A DNA stretch of 64,000 bases, from positions 124,001 through 188,000 of the forward strand of contig NZ_QNRC01000007.1 of NCBI RefSeq assembly GCF_003709565.1. Reading direction: 5' to 3'. The stretch's first letter is position 1. Each line of letters opens with the position of its first letter. Shown here in pieces: positions 44,169 to 52,513 of this stretch. The notes under the pieces are model-generated. The model had not been told where the DNA came from. It saw only the letters and a list, made by a program, of their open reading frames with translations, and did not search any database. The translations under genes and the position numbers were made by a program. Origin of the DNA: Paracoccus sigandri. Its GTDB lineage: Bacteria > Pseudomonadota > Alphaproteobacteria > Rhodobacterales > Rhodobacteraceae.

Positions 44169-45125
44169 CTAGGCACTCCCCAGCAGATAGTCCTGATGCA
44201 CCAGGTTCGAGATCGTGCCGATCTCGCGGATGAACCAGGACAGGAACTCGTGCAGGCCCTCGTCGAAGATCATGTCGATATCGTGGTTCTGCAAGGTGGC
44301 CAGCACCTCGCGCGCCTTGTCGCGGGCATTGGTGGGCACGGTGTCGCCATAGCGCTTGGCGATCCCCTCCAGCTGCCAGACCGATTCATAGAGCGAGGTG
44401 ATCAGCGAGCGCGGGTTTTCCCCGTTCAGGATCAGGAAATCCGCCACCCGCCCGGCGGTGATGTCGCCGCCGTAAGCCCAGTGATAGGCCCGATGCGCCG
44501 AAAGCGCGCGCAGGATCACCTGCCACTGATAGCTGTCCAGCCCCGAGCCGACGAATTCGATCCGCGGCAGCAGCACGAAATATTTCACGTCCAGCAGCCG
44601 GGCGGTGGCGTCGGCGCGCTCCAGCCCATAGCCCAGGTTCATGAAATGCCAGCCGTCGTTGCGCAGTTGCGTGGCGTTGATCGCCCCGCGCACGGTCGAG
44701 GTATGGGCGGTGGTGAAATCCGTCAGCGAGGCCGCGTCGATGCGCGCGCGCGGCGTGCGCTCGATCTTGCGCAGCTCCTGATAGGCCACGTTCAACGCGT
44801 CCCAGACCTGGCTGGTCAGCGCGGTGCGCACGATCCGGCCGGCCTCGCGGGCCTTCTCGATGCAGGACACGACCGAGGACGGGTTCTCGCGGTCGAAGAA
44901 GATGAATTCCGCGATCTTCTCCTGCGTGGCCTCGCCGTATTTCTCGGCGAAGATCATCGAGGTGCCCGAGGCCTGCAGAAGCGAGTTCCACTCGTTCTGA
45001 TAGCCCAGCTCGGTATTGGGCAGCAGGGTGATGCGCTGGCCCACGTCCAGCAGGCGCGCGGCGGTTTCGGCACGTTCCAGGTGGCGGCCCATCCAGAACA
45101 GGTTGGAGGCGGTGCGGCTGAGCAT
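44169..45125 (-). CDS. Alpha-E (DUF403) domain protein
   Basis: A 318-residue all-helical protein. MLSRTASNLFWMGRHLERAETAARLLDV is the family signature, with SVVSCIEKAREAGRIVR and DQYQW-like LDSYQWQVILRALSAHRAY further on. The family always travels with a circularly permuted ATP-grasp and a transglutaminase; its activity is not established. 13 bp from the ATP-grasp gene and 3 bp from the transglutaminase gene. Confidence 0.9.
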   Translation of the reverse strand: MLSRTASNLFWMGRHLERAETAARLLDVGQRITLLPNTELGYQNEWNSLLQASGTSMIFAEKYGEATQEKIAEFIFFDRENPSSVVSCIEKAREAGRIVRTALTSQVWDALNVAYQELRKIERTPRARIDAASLTDFTTAHTSTVRGAINATQLRNDGWHFMNLGYGLERADATARLLDVKYFVLLPRIEFVGSGLDSYQWQVILRALSAHRAYHWAYGGDITAGRVADFLILNGENPRSLITSLYESVWQLEGIAKRYGDTVPTNARDKAREVLATLQNHDIDMIFDEGLHEFLSWFIREIGTISNLVHQDYLLGSA

Positions 45126-45138
45126 CTTCTGTCCCTCC

Positions 45139-46566
45139 CTATTCCGACAGGACCCAGGTGTCCTTGACGCCCCCGCCCTGCGACGAGTTCACGACAAGGC
45201 TGCCCTCGCGCAGCGCCACGCGGGTCAGCCCGCCCGGCACCAGCTCGATCCGGTCGCCGCACAGGCAGAAGGGCCGCAGGTCCACATGGCGCGGCGCGAT
45301 GCCCTGTTCCACGAAGGTCGGGCAGGTGGACAGCGACAGCGTCGGCTGGGCGATGTAATTCGCCGGATCGGCCTCGATCTTCTTGCGGAAGCTCTCGATC
45401 TCTTCCTTCGTGGATTTCGGCCCGACCAGCATCCCGTAGCCGCCCGAGCCATGGACCTCCTTCACCACCAGGTCGGGCAGGTTGGCCATGACATGGCGGT
45501 AATCCTCGTCCTTCCACAGGGTCCATGTCTGGACATTGTTCAGCAGCGGCTCCTCGCCCAGATAGAAGCGGATCATTTCCGGCACGAAGGTATAGATCGC
45601 CTTGTCGTCGGCCACGCCCGCGCCGGGCGCCGAGCAGATGCTGACCCCGCCCGAGCGGTAGACATCCATCAGCCCCGGCACGCCCAGCATGGAATCGGGG
45701 CGGAAGCACAGCGGATCGAGGAAGGGATCGTCGATCCGGCGATAGATCACGTCGACCCGCTGCGGCCCCTGCGTGGTGCGCATGTAGACGAATTCGCCGT
45801 CCACGAACAGGTCCTGGCCCTCGACCAGCTCGACCCCCATCAGGTTGGCCAGGAAGCTGTGTTCGTAATAGGCGCTGTTGAAATGGCCCGGCGTCAGGAT
45901 CACGCAGGTCGGCCGGTCGTCGCATTTCGCCGGCGCTACCGATTCCAGCGTGCGGCGCAGCAGTTCGGGATACTGGTCCACCGGCTCGATCCGGTTCTGG
46001 CGGAACAGCTGCGGGAACATCCGCATCATGATCTCGCGGTTTTCCAGCATGTAGCTGACGCCCGAGGGCGTGCGGCAATTGTCCTCCAGCACGTAGAATT
46101 CGTCCTTGCCGGTGCGCACGAGGTCGATGCCGATGATGTGGGAATAGACGCCGCGCGGCGGCACAACGCCGACCACCGATTTCTCATAGGCCTCGTTGCG
46201 GAACACCAGCCTGGCGGGGACGCGCCCGGCGCGCACGATCTCGGCCCGGCCATAGACGTCGCGCAAAAAGGCGTTCAGCGCGCGGGCGCGCTGCTTGATG
46301 CCGCGTTCCAGCTTGCGCCACTCGGCCTGCTCGAAGACGCGGGGCATCATGTCGAAGGGGATCAGCCGGTCGGGATCGCCGCCCTCGCCATAGACGGCGA
46401 AGGTGATGCCGATGCGGCGGAACAGGGCCTCGGCCTCGGCCTGCTTCATCTGCCGGAAATCGTCGGGCATCGTGTCGACCCATTCGCGCAGCCTGGCATA
46501 GGGCTCGCGGACGCGGTCATGCTCGTACATCTCGTTGTAGTGGCTCACCATCCCCCTCGCTACCAT
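45139..46566 (-). CDS. Circularly permuted ATP-grasp protein
   Basis: A 475-residue predicted ATP-dependent carboxylate-amine ligase of the circularly permuted type. EMYEHDRVREPYARLREWVDTMPDDFRQMKQAEAEALFRRIGITFAVYG at the start, FVLEDNCRTPSGVSYMLENRE-like YVLEDNCRTPSGVSYMLENREI, VVKEVHGSGGYGMLVGP and IAQPTLSLSTCPTF are family motifs. Start codon is uncertain: ATG at 46566, ATG at 46551 and GTG at 46548 all have purine-rich upstream sequence. First gene of the trio; presumably forms a peptide-like bond on an unknown substrate. Confidence 0.87.
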   Translation of the reverse strand: MVARGMVSHYNEMYEHDRVREPYARLREWVDTMPDDFRQMKQAEAEALFRRIGITFAVYGEGGDPDRLIPFDMMPRVFEQAEWRKLERGIKQRARALNAFLRDVYGRAEIVRAGRVPARLVFRNEAYEKSVVGVVPPRGVYSHIIGIDLVRTGKDEFYVLEDNCRTPSGVSYMLENREIMMRMFPQLFRQNRIEPVDQYPELLRRTLESVAPAKCDDRPTCVILTPGHFNSAYYEHSFLANLMGVELVEGQDLFVDGEFVYMRTTQGPQRVDVIYRRIDDPFLDPLCFRPDSMLGVPGLMDVYRSGGVSICSAPGAGVADDKAIYTFVPEMIRFYLGEEPLLNNVQTWTLWKDEDYRHVMANLPDLVVKEVHGSGGYGMLVGPKSTKEEIESFRKKIEADPANYIAQPTLSLSTCPTFVEQGIAPRHVDLRPFCLCGDRIELVPGGLTRVALREGSLVVNSSQGGGVKDTWVLSE

Positions 46567-46836
46567 GCCCCTTGGCGGGTGTTCTCGCTGACCGATGATC
46601 GGAAACTGCCGCGACCGTGTCCACAGGGCAACACGGGGCTTTGCGCGAAAGTTCCGCAGTTTCGCCCCCCGGCCGGGGGGTGCGGGCGCGCCGATGGGCG
46701 GCTTTGCCGCTTTTTCGGGCAGGTCCGGGCCGCGCGATCGGTCGAATTTTCGCTATCCGGGCCGGGTGCCGCTTACCCGATGGTAACCATTGGCGGCTAA
46801 GCAGGGGGCGGGAATGCGACATGAAAGGAACGGCTG

Positions 46837-47169
46837 ATGCGTCTCAGCAGCGCGGCAACGACCGAGGAACTGGTGATCGTCGTCGACGAGGCGCGCATCG
46901 ATGCCGCGGTCGCGACGCGGTTCAAGGACAGCATGCGGCGCCTGATCGGCGGCCACCGCAAGCCGGTGATCATCGACATGCAGGCGGTGGATTTCCTGGA
47001 CAGCTCGGGCCTGGGCGCGATGATCGCGGTGCGCAAGGCAATGGGCGAGGACCGGCCGCTGATCCTGCGCGGGCTGACGCCGAATGTCGAGCGCGTCTTC
47101 CGCCTGACGCGCATGGATTCCGTTTTCGATATCCGTCCCACCGATCCCCCAGAGGAGCAGACATCATGA
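46837..47169 (+). CDS. STAS-domain anti-anti-sigma factor (RbaV-like)
   Basis: A 110-residue SpoIIAA/RsbV-like partner-switching protein. The phosphorylatable Ser is in FLDSSGLGAMIAV (Ser56/57). GLTPNVERVFRLTRMDSVFDI forms the last helix region. AAGGAAC lies before the ATG. The stop overlaps the kinase gene (ATGA). In R. capsulatus the homologous RbaV/RbaW pair affects gene transfer agent production and stationary-phase survival; orthology here is inferred. Confidence 0.85.
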   Translation: MRLSSAATTEELVIVVDEARIDAAVATRFKDSMRRLIGGHRKPVIIDMQAVDFLDSSGLGAMIAVRKAMGEDRPLILRGLTPNVERVFRLTRMDSVFDIRPTDPPEEQTS

Positions 47170-47672
47170 CCTCGACCAGACGGCAGAATGCCGACACCAA
47201 GGGCCGCATCGCCGCCCGCACCCAGCCGATGTTCAACCGCGTGCTTCCCGCCCATCCGGCGGCGGTGCGCGACACGCTTGGCGACATCCGCCGCCGCTTC
47301 GCCGCCGAGGTCGGCGAGGACACGCTGGCGCGGCTGGAGCTGGTGCTGGCCGAGGTGATGAACAACGTCACCGAACATGGCGCCGGCATCTCGGTCGAGG
47401 ACGATCCCCGCCGGGCGCCGTCGATCCACATCTCGATCGTGCGCCATGTCTCGGGCCTGTGCTGCGCGATCACCGATGACGGCGCCTCGCTGCCCGACGA
47501 CTGCCTGCAGCCGCGCTGCTTGCCGTCGCTGACCCAGCCGGAACTGCCGGAAGGCGGCTGGGGCTGGTACCTGATCCAGGACCTGACCCAGGCGCTGTGC
47601 TATTTCCGCGAGGATCAGCGCAACTACCTGGCCTTCAGCGTCCCCTTCAGCGAGGAAGCCCGCCCGCTCTAG
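47166..47672 (+). CDS. Anti-sigma factor / serine kinase (RbaW-like HATPase)
   Basis: A 168-residue GHKL ATPase of the RsbW/SpoIIAB type. N-box ELVLAEVMNNVTEHG, G1-like CCAITDDGASLP, and GGWGWYLIQDLTQALCYFREDQRNYLAFSVP. It would phosphorylate the STAS protein encoded just upstream and sequester a sigma factor or other target, which is not encoded nearby. Overlaps the STAS gene by 4 nt. Confidence 0.85.
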   Translation: MTSTRRQNADTKGRIAARTQPMFNRVLPAHPAAVRDTLGDIRRRFAAEVGEDTLARLELVLAEVMNNVTEHGAGISVEDDPRRAPSIHISIVRHVSGLCCAITDDGASLPDDCLQPRCLPSLTQPELPEGGWGWYLIQDLTQALCYFREDQRNYLAFSVPFSEEARPL

Positions 47673-47804
47673 CCCCGCGACGGCGCGGCCCATGCGGGCA
47701 TGAAGGATGCGCATCGTGCCGGCAGGAGCGGGAACCGGCGCAAGGATCGCGCCCAGGCAAGCCCGCCGCAGGCAGCGGCCAGGCGCTGCCGGATCGGGCG
47801 CCGT

Positions 47805-48137
47805 TCAGTTCAGCTGGCCCTGCAGCGGATAGCGCCCGTCCTCGAAATCGCCGAAATGCTCGACCACGTCGGGATGGTCCAGCGGTTCGCCCGAGGAATC
47901 GGGAACCAGGTTCTGCTCCGAGACATAGGCGACGTAATAGGTCGCCTCGGTCTCGGCATAGAGATGATAGAAGGGCTGGTCCTTCGCGGGCCGCGAATCC
48001 TCGGGGATGGAATCGTACCATTCCTGCGTATTGGCGAATTGCGGATCGACATCGAAGATGACGCCGCGGAAGGGCCGGTGCCGGTGGCGGACGACCTGAC
48101 CCAGGCTGTATTTCGCGCTGCGGCTTTCACACTGCAT
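47805..48137 (-). CDS. hspQ: Heat-shock protein HspQ
   Basis: A 110-residue YccV/HspQ family protein, in enterobacteria a Lon-protease specificity enhancer and hemimethylated-DNA-binding protein. SAKYSLGQVVRHRHRPFRGVIFDVDPQFANTQEWYDSIP and QPFYHLYAETEATYYVAYVSEQNLVPD are diagnostic. The ATG at 48137 follows GGAAG; one at 48152 is possible. Convergent with the RbaW-like gene across a 132-bp gap that shows nothing notable. Confidence 0.92.
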   Translation of the reverse strand: MQCESRSAKYSLGQVVRHRHRPFRGVIFDVDPQFANTQEWYDSIPEDSRPAKDQPFYHLYAETEATYYVAYVSEQNLVPDSSGEPLDHPDVVEHFGDFEDGRYPLQGQLN

Positions 48138-48184
48138 GCTTGAGACTTCCATGACTGTGACGGCGGAATGCCGGGCTGACAGGC

Positions 48185-48213
48185 CTTCTAATCCCGTGCA
48201 ACGATTCTGTCCA
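48185..48213 (-). promoter_or_regulatory. Candidate hspQ promoter
   Basis: Read on the minus strand: TGGACA, 17 bp, TAGAAG, placing transcription start about 40 nt before the hspQ ATG. It matches the housekeeping consensus better than a heat-shock sigma consensus. Confidence 0.4.
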
Positions 48214-48263
48214 CCGGATCCGCGGCATTTGCCACATTTCGGAGCATATGCGCCCGGATCCCG

Positions 48264-48749
48264 CTATTCGGCCGGGGCGGTCGCCGCCTCGGCCTCGCTC
48301 AGCCCGACGGTCGAGATCGCCATCTTGGCCGATCCCTCGGCCAGCTCGTTGGCATGGGCCACATAGACCAGGACCCGGTTTTCCGCGTCATAGATCCGGC
48401 GCACCCGCAGCGACTTGAAGATCAGCGACCGCCCCTCGCTGAACACCGTCTCGCCCCCGCGCCCGACCCGGATCGCGCCGATGTCGATCGGCCCGGTGCG
48501 CGAACATTCGATGGCGCTGTTCGAGGGATCCTCGAACCAGTTGCCCTGGCTCAGCCGGTCCAGCAGCGAGCGTTCGAAATAGGCCAGGTGGCAGGTCACG
48601 CCGCCGATCTTGGGGTCCTGGATCGCCTCGACGATGATGTCGTTGCCGACCCAGTCGACGCCGATCCTGCCGACCTCCTCGCCCCTGGCGGGCAGGCCGG
48701 GCAGCAAGGCGACCAGCAGGGCGGCGGACAGGAACGGGCGCATCGGCAT
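48264..48749 (-). CDS. creA: CreA family exported protein
   Basis: A 161-residue periplasmic protein with signal peptide (FLSAALLVALLPGLPARG). The CreA core has VGRIGVDWVGNDIIVEAIQDPKIGGVTCHLAYFERS, DPSNSAIECSRTGPIDI and EGRSLIFKSLRVRRIYDAENRVLVYVAHANEL. The function of CreA is unknown despite its link to the CreBC regulon in E. coli. The start overlaps the stop of the metallophosphoesterase by 1 nt (TGATG). Confidence 0.9.
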   Translation of the reverse strand: MPMRPFLSAALLVALLPGLPARGEEVGRIGVDWVGNDIIVEAIQDPKIGGVTCHLAYFERSLLDRLSQGNWFEDPSNSAIECSRTGPIDIGAIRVGRGGETVFSEGRSLIFKSLRVRRIYDAENRVLVYVAHANELAEGSAKMAISTVGLSEAEAATAPAE

Positions 48750-49471
48750 CACTCGGGCAGCAGGGGCTGGCGCCCCCCGTCGGTCAGAAGATGGACCGCC
48801 CCCGGCTCGATGACGACCGCCGCCAGCGGCCGGCCATGCCCCGCGCCGCCGTCGATGTTCAGCCGGTTGCCGTGATGGGTGGGACGGCTCAGCGCGGTAT
48901 GGCCGTGGACGACCAGCGGCCCATGCGCCGCGCGGCTTTCCAGGAAGGGCTTGCGGATCCAGACCAGGTCGTCCTCGGCCTGGTCCTGCAGGTCCACGCC
49001 GGGCCGGATCCCGGCATGGACGACCAGCGCCAGCGGATGCAGGAACCACAGCGGCAGCCCGGCCAGGAAGCGGGCGTGGCCGGGGGGCACGGCGCGCAGC
49101 GCCTCGGCATGCAGCCGTGCCTCGGGCAGTTCCGGGTCCAGCCCGTAGGAGGCCAGCGTCGCCGCCGCCCCCAGCCCCGGATGCCGCACCCATCCCAGCA
49201 GATTGGACAGGCCGGGATCGATCCAGCCCGGATCGGCAAGGAATTTCGGCAGGAAGCGGTCGTGATTGCCGCGGGTGACGACCCAGTTCCGGCCGTCGTC
49301 CCGCCCCGTCATCAGGTAATCCACGACGCCGCGCGAGTCCGGCCCGCGATCGATCAGGTCGCCGACATGGACGATCAGCGCATCCCGGCCGCCATCGCGG
49401 AACACCCGCTCATGCGCGGCGTGCAGCTGGTCCAGCTGGCCGTGAATGTCGCCGATCGCGTAAAGCCGCAT
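48749..49471 (-). CDS. Metallophosphoesterase (PrpA/ApaH-like)
   Basis: A 240-residue di-metal serine/threonine protein phosphatase-like or diadenosine-polyphosphatase-like enzyme. MRLYAIGDIHGQLDQL (Asp-His), VHVGDLIDRGPDSRGVVDYL, VVTRGNHDRFL and VVHGHTALSRPTHHGNRLNIDGGAG give the full metal ligand set. Substrate uncertain: protein phosphatase or Ap4A hydrolase. Coupled to creA. Confidence 0.87.
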   Translation of the reverse strand: MRLYAIGDIHGQLDQLHAAHERVFRDGGRDALIVHVGDLIDRGPDSRGVVDYLMTGRDDGRNWVVTRGNHDRFLPKFLADPGWIDPGLSNLLGWVRHPGLGAAATLASYGLDPELPEARLHAEALRAVPPGHARFLAGLPLWFLHPLALVVHAGIRPGVDLQDQAEDDLVWIRKPFLESRAAHGPLVVHGHTALSRPTHHGNRLNIDGGAGHGRPLAAVVIEPGAVHLLTDGGRQPLLPE

Positions 49472-49525
49472 CCCCGCTTCCCCATGGTGATCCGCGCGCC
49501 GGCCGCCCCGGCGCGCGGCGCTGCG

Positions 49526-51115
49526 TCAGATCTCGAATTTCAGGCGCCGCGCCTGGATGAACTTGCCGGTATTCTGCAGCGCCGCCAAGGCCTCGTCGCT
49601 GATCGCGTCGTCCAGATACAGGATCGCGATGGCATCGTCCCCCGCGGCCGAGCGGCCCAGGGTGAAGTTCGCGATGTTCACGCCCAGGTCGCCAAGCGTG
49701 CCCCCCAGCGCGCCGATCACGCCCGGCACGTCCTTGTTGCGGGTATAGAGCATGTGTTCGCCCACCTCGGCATCGATATTGATGCCGCGGATCTGGATGA
49801 AGCGCGGCTTGCCGTCGCTGAAGACCGTCCCGGCGATCGACCGCTCGCGCGTGTCGGTGACCACGGTCAGCTTGATATAGCCCTCGAAGACCCCGGCCTT
49901 GTCCTGCCGCGTGGTCGAGACCTGGACGCCGCGCTCCTTCGCGATGACCGGGGCCGAGACCATGTTCACGTCCGGGTTGGTGGCCTGCATCACCCCCGCG
50001 ATCACCGAGGCGTTCAGCGCGTTCAGGTTCATCTCGGCGACCACGCCGTCGTAAAGCACGTTGATCGCCTTGATCGGCTCGTCGGTCATCTGGCCCACGA
50101 AGGCGCCCAGATGGCCGGCCAGCTTGATCCAGGGGCCCATCACCGCGGCCTCCTCGGCGGTGACCGAGGGCATGTTCAGCGCGTTCTGCACCGCCCCGGT
50201 CAGCAGATAGTCCGACATCTGCTCGGCCACCTGCAGGGCCACGTTCTCCTGCGCCTCGGTGGTCGAGGCGCCCAGATGCGGCGTCACCACCACGTTGGGC
50301 AGGTTGAACAGCGGGCTTTCCGTGGCCGGCTCGACCGCGAAGACGTCGAAGGCGGCGCCGGCGACGCGGCCGTCCTTCAGCGCCTCGGCCAGGGCCTCCT
50401 CGTCGACCAGCCCGCCGCGGGCGCAGTTGATGATCCGCACGCCGGGCTTCAGCTTCGCGATGGCCTCGCGCGACAGGATGTTGCGGGTCTTGTCGGTCAG
50501 CGGCACGTGGAAGGTGATGAAATCGGCGCGGCCCAGCAGGTCCTCGAACTCGACCTTGGTGACGCCGATCTCGCGGGCGCGGTCCTCGGACAGGAAGGGA
50601 TCATAGGCCAGCACCTTCATGTGCAGCCCCAGCGCCCGGTCGATCACGATCGAGCCGATATTGCCGGCCCCCACGACGCCAAGCGTCTTGTTGAACAGCT
50701 CCACCCCCATGAAGCGGTTCTTCTCCCACCTGCCGGCATGGGTCGAGACGCTGGCCTCGGGCAGCTGCCGGGCGACCGCGAACATCATCGCGATGGCATG
50801 TTCGGCGGTCGTCACGCTGTTGCCGAAGGGCGTGTTCATCACGATCACGCCCTTCTTGCTGGCCGCCGGGATGTCGACATTGTCGACCCCGATCCCGGCC
50901 CGGCCCACCACTTTCAGCCGCGTCGCCTTCTCCAGCAGCTTCTCGGTCACTTTGGTCGCGGACCGGATCGCCAGCCCGTCATATTGCCCGATCACCTCGG
51001 CCAGCTTTTCCTTGTCCTTGCCCAGGTCGGGCAGGTAGTCCACCTCGACGCCGCGATCGCGAAAGATCTGGACGGCGGTTTCCGACAGCTTGTCGGACAC
51101 GAGAACCTTCGGCAT
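49526..51115 (-). CDS. serA: D-3-phosphoglycerate dehydrogenase
   Basis: First enzyme of serine synthesis; 529 residues, the long form. NAD-binding GVVGAGNIGSIVIDRALGL, TRNILSREAIAKLKPGVRIINCARGGLVDEEAL, HLGASTTEAQENVA with the catalytic His, an intervening ASB domain, and a C-terminal ACT domain (MLYTRNKDVPGVIGALGGTLGDLGVNIANFTLGR) for serine feedback. The ATG at 51115 with AAGGAAG upstream is preferred over an in-frame start at 51163 that lies at the edge of a palindromic repeat. Downstream of serC. Confidence 0.97.
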   Translation of the reverse strand: MPKVLVSDKLSETAVQIFRDRGVEVDYLPDLGKDKEKLAEVIGQYDGLAIRSATKVTEKLLEKATRLKVVGRAGIGVDNVDIPAASKKGVIVMNTPFGNSVTTAEHAIAMMFAVARQLPEASVSTHAGRWEKNRFMGVELFNKTLGVVGAGNIGSIVIDRALGLHMKVLAYDPFLSEDRAREIGVTKVEFEDLLGRADFITFHVPLTDKTRNILSREAIAKLKPGVRIINCARGGLVDEEALAEALKDGRVAGAAFDVFAVEPATESPLFNLPNVVVTPHLGASTTEAQENVALQVAEQMSDYLLTGAVQNALNMPSVTAEEAAVMGPWIKLAGHLGAFVGQMTDEPIKAINVLYDGVVAEMNLNALNASVIAGVMQATNPDVNMVSAPVIAKERGVQVSTTRQDKAGVFEGYIKLTVVTDTRERSIAGTVFSDGKPRFIQIRGINIDAEVGEHMLYTRNKDVPGVIGALGGTLGDLGVNIANFTLGRSAAGDDAIAILYLDDAISDEALAALQNTGKFIQARRLKFEI

Positions 51116-51165
51116 GTCATTCTTCCTTGTCTGCCGCATCCGGGCCAAGCCTCGCGGATGCATTT

Positions 51166-51218
51166 CATCTTGGTGAAAATATCCTCGGGGGGTCCGGGGG
51201 GCAGACAGCCCCCCGGCC
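51166..51218 (+). repeat. GC-rich palindromic repeat, copy C (serC/serA junction)
   Basis: TCATCTTGGTGAAAATATCC followed by TCGGGGGGT and the perfect 9-bp inverted repeat CCGGGGGGC-agaca-GCCCCCCGG (51195-51217). The TCATCTTGG end is shared with copy D. It lies between the serC stop and the serA start. Confidence 0.78.
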
Positions 51219-51226
51219 TTCGCCCA

Positions 51227-52375
51227 TCACTCCTGCGCGGCCAGTTCCGCGCGATAGGCCCATTCGATCCAGGGCATCAGCGCCGCGACATCGCCGGCCT
51301 CGACCGTGGATCCGCACCAGATCCGCAGGCCCGGCGGCGCGTCGCGATAGGCGCCGGCATCCAGCGCCACGCCTTCCTTCTCCAGCCGCTTGGCGACCGC
51401 CTTGGCGAAAGCCGCGCCGTCCCGGATCGCCGGATCGGTGAATTTCAGGCAGACCGAGGTGGTCGAGCCCGTCGCCGGATCCTCGGCCAGGTCGGCGATC
51501 CAGTCCTTGTCGGCGATGAAATCACGCACCGCCGCCGCATTCGCCTCGCAGCGCGCGATCAGCGCCGGCAACCCGCCAAGCGATTGCGCCCATTTCAGCG
51601 CCACCAGGTAATCCTCGACCGCCAGCATCGAGGGCGTGTTGATCGTCTCGCCCTTGAAGATGCCCTCGATCAGCTTGCCGCCCTTGGTCAGCCGGAAAAT
51701 CTTCGGCAGCGGACGATCCGGCACATAGCTCTCCAGCCGCTCGACCGCGCGGGGCGACAGGATCAGCATCCCATGCGCGCCCTCGCCACCCAGCACCTTC
51801 TGCCAGCTGAAGGTCACAACATCCAGCTTGTCGAAAGGCAGTTCCATCGCGAAGGCGGCGCTGGTCGCGTCGCAGATGGTCAGCCCCTGCCGGTCCGCCG
51901 GGATCGCATCGCCATTCGGCACCCGCACGCCCGAGGTCGTGCCGTTCCAGGTGAAGACCACATCGCTGTCGAAATCGACCTCGCCGAAATCGACGATCCT
52001 GCCGTAATCGGCCTTGCGCACCGTCGCGTCCAGCTTCAGCTGCTTGACCGCATCCGTGACCCAGCCTTCGCCGAAGCTTTCCCAGGCCAGCATTTCCACG
52101 GGACGCGCGCCCAGCATGGTCCACATCGCCATCTCGACCGCGCCCGTGTCCGAGCCGGGAACGATGCCGATGCGATAGCCTTCGGGCACGCCCAGGACCT
52201 CGCGGGTCAGCTCGATCGCCTCGGCCAGCTTCGCCTTGCCGATGGCGGCACGATGCGAGCGGCCAAGCGGAGCATCCGCCAGCAGGTCCAGATTGTAATG
52301 GGGGATCTTGGCACAGGGGCCAGAGGAAAAACGCGGATTCACCGGCCGCGCGGCCGGGTTCGGGTGATCGGTCAT
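51227..52375 (-). CDS. serC: Phosphoserine aminotransferase
   Basis: PLP-dependent aminotransferase, second step of serine synthesis. 382 residues. [65 protein letters not shown], with the PLP Lys in SWQKVLGG, and [16 protein letters not shown]. This is the alphaproteobacterial SerC subfamily. Preceded by a hairpin leader covering its ribosome binding site; serA follows. Confidence 0.96.
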   Translation of the reverse strand: MTDHPNPAARPVNPRFSSGPCAKIPHYNLDLLADAPLGRSHRAAIGKAKLAEAIELTREVLGVPEGYRIGIVPGSDTGAVEMAMWTMLGARPVEMLAWESFGEGWVTDAVKQLKLDATVRKADYGRIVDFGEVDFDSDVVFTWNGTTSGVRVPNGDAIPADRQGLTICDATSAAFAMELPFDKLDVVTFSWQKVLGGEGAHGMLILSPRAVERLESYVPDRPLPKIFRLTKGGKLIEGIFKGETINTPSMLAVEDYLVALKWAQSLGGLPALIARCEANAAAVRDFIADKDWIADLAEDPATGSTTSVCLKFTDPAIRDGAAFAKAVAKRLEKEGVALDAGAYRDAPPGLRIWCGSTVEAGDVAALMPWIEWAYRAELAAQE

Positions 52376-52376
52376 G

Positions 52377-52434
52377 TAGCTCAGCCTTCCAGCTAAAAGC
52401 CCTTCGTTGGGGAAGGGTGTCCCGCTGCGGGACA
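52377..52434 (-). ncRNA. serC leader-type structured RNA
   Basis: On the transcript, three hairpins run directly into the serC ATG. TGTCCC-gcagc-GGGACA (52434-52418), then CCCTTC-cccaac-GAAGGG followed by CTTTT (52417-52396), then TAGCT-ggaaggctg-AGCTA (52395-52377) with the SD GGAAGG in its loop. A serC leader RNA, whose last stem overlaps the serC ribosome binding site, has been described upstream of serC-serA in alphaproteobacteria and this matches in position and plan. Identity with that family needs a covariance-model test. Confidence 0.6.
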
Positions 52435-52513
52435 TACATCCGCGTCCCGCTCTGGCGCAAGGGAAAAGTTTCGCGTATGGCCCGGCGCGTCCCCGCAGCA
52501 AGAAGGCACCCTC

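Noticed and set aside
46780-46790. ATGGT-A-ACCAT palindrome before the STAS gene
   Set aside because: Only 11 bp, no adjacent promoter elements recognised, and expected by chance at this scale.
48791-52396. A 1201-residue plus-strand frame
   Set aside because: Antisense of the metallophosphoesterase, serA and serC, all of which have clear family motifs; the long open frame reflects GC-rich third positions.
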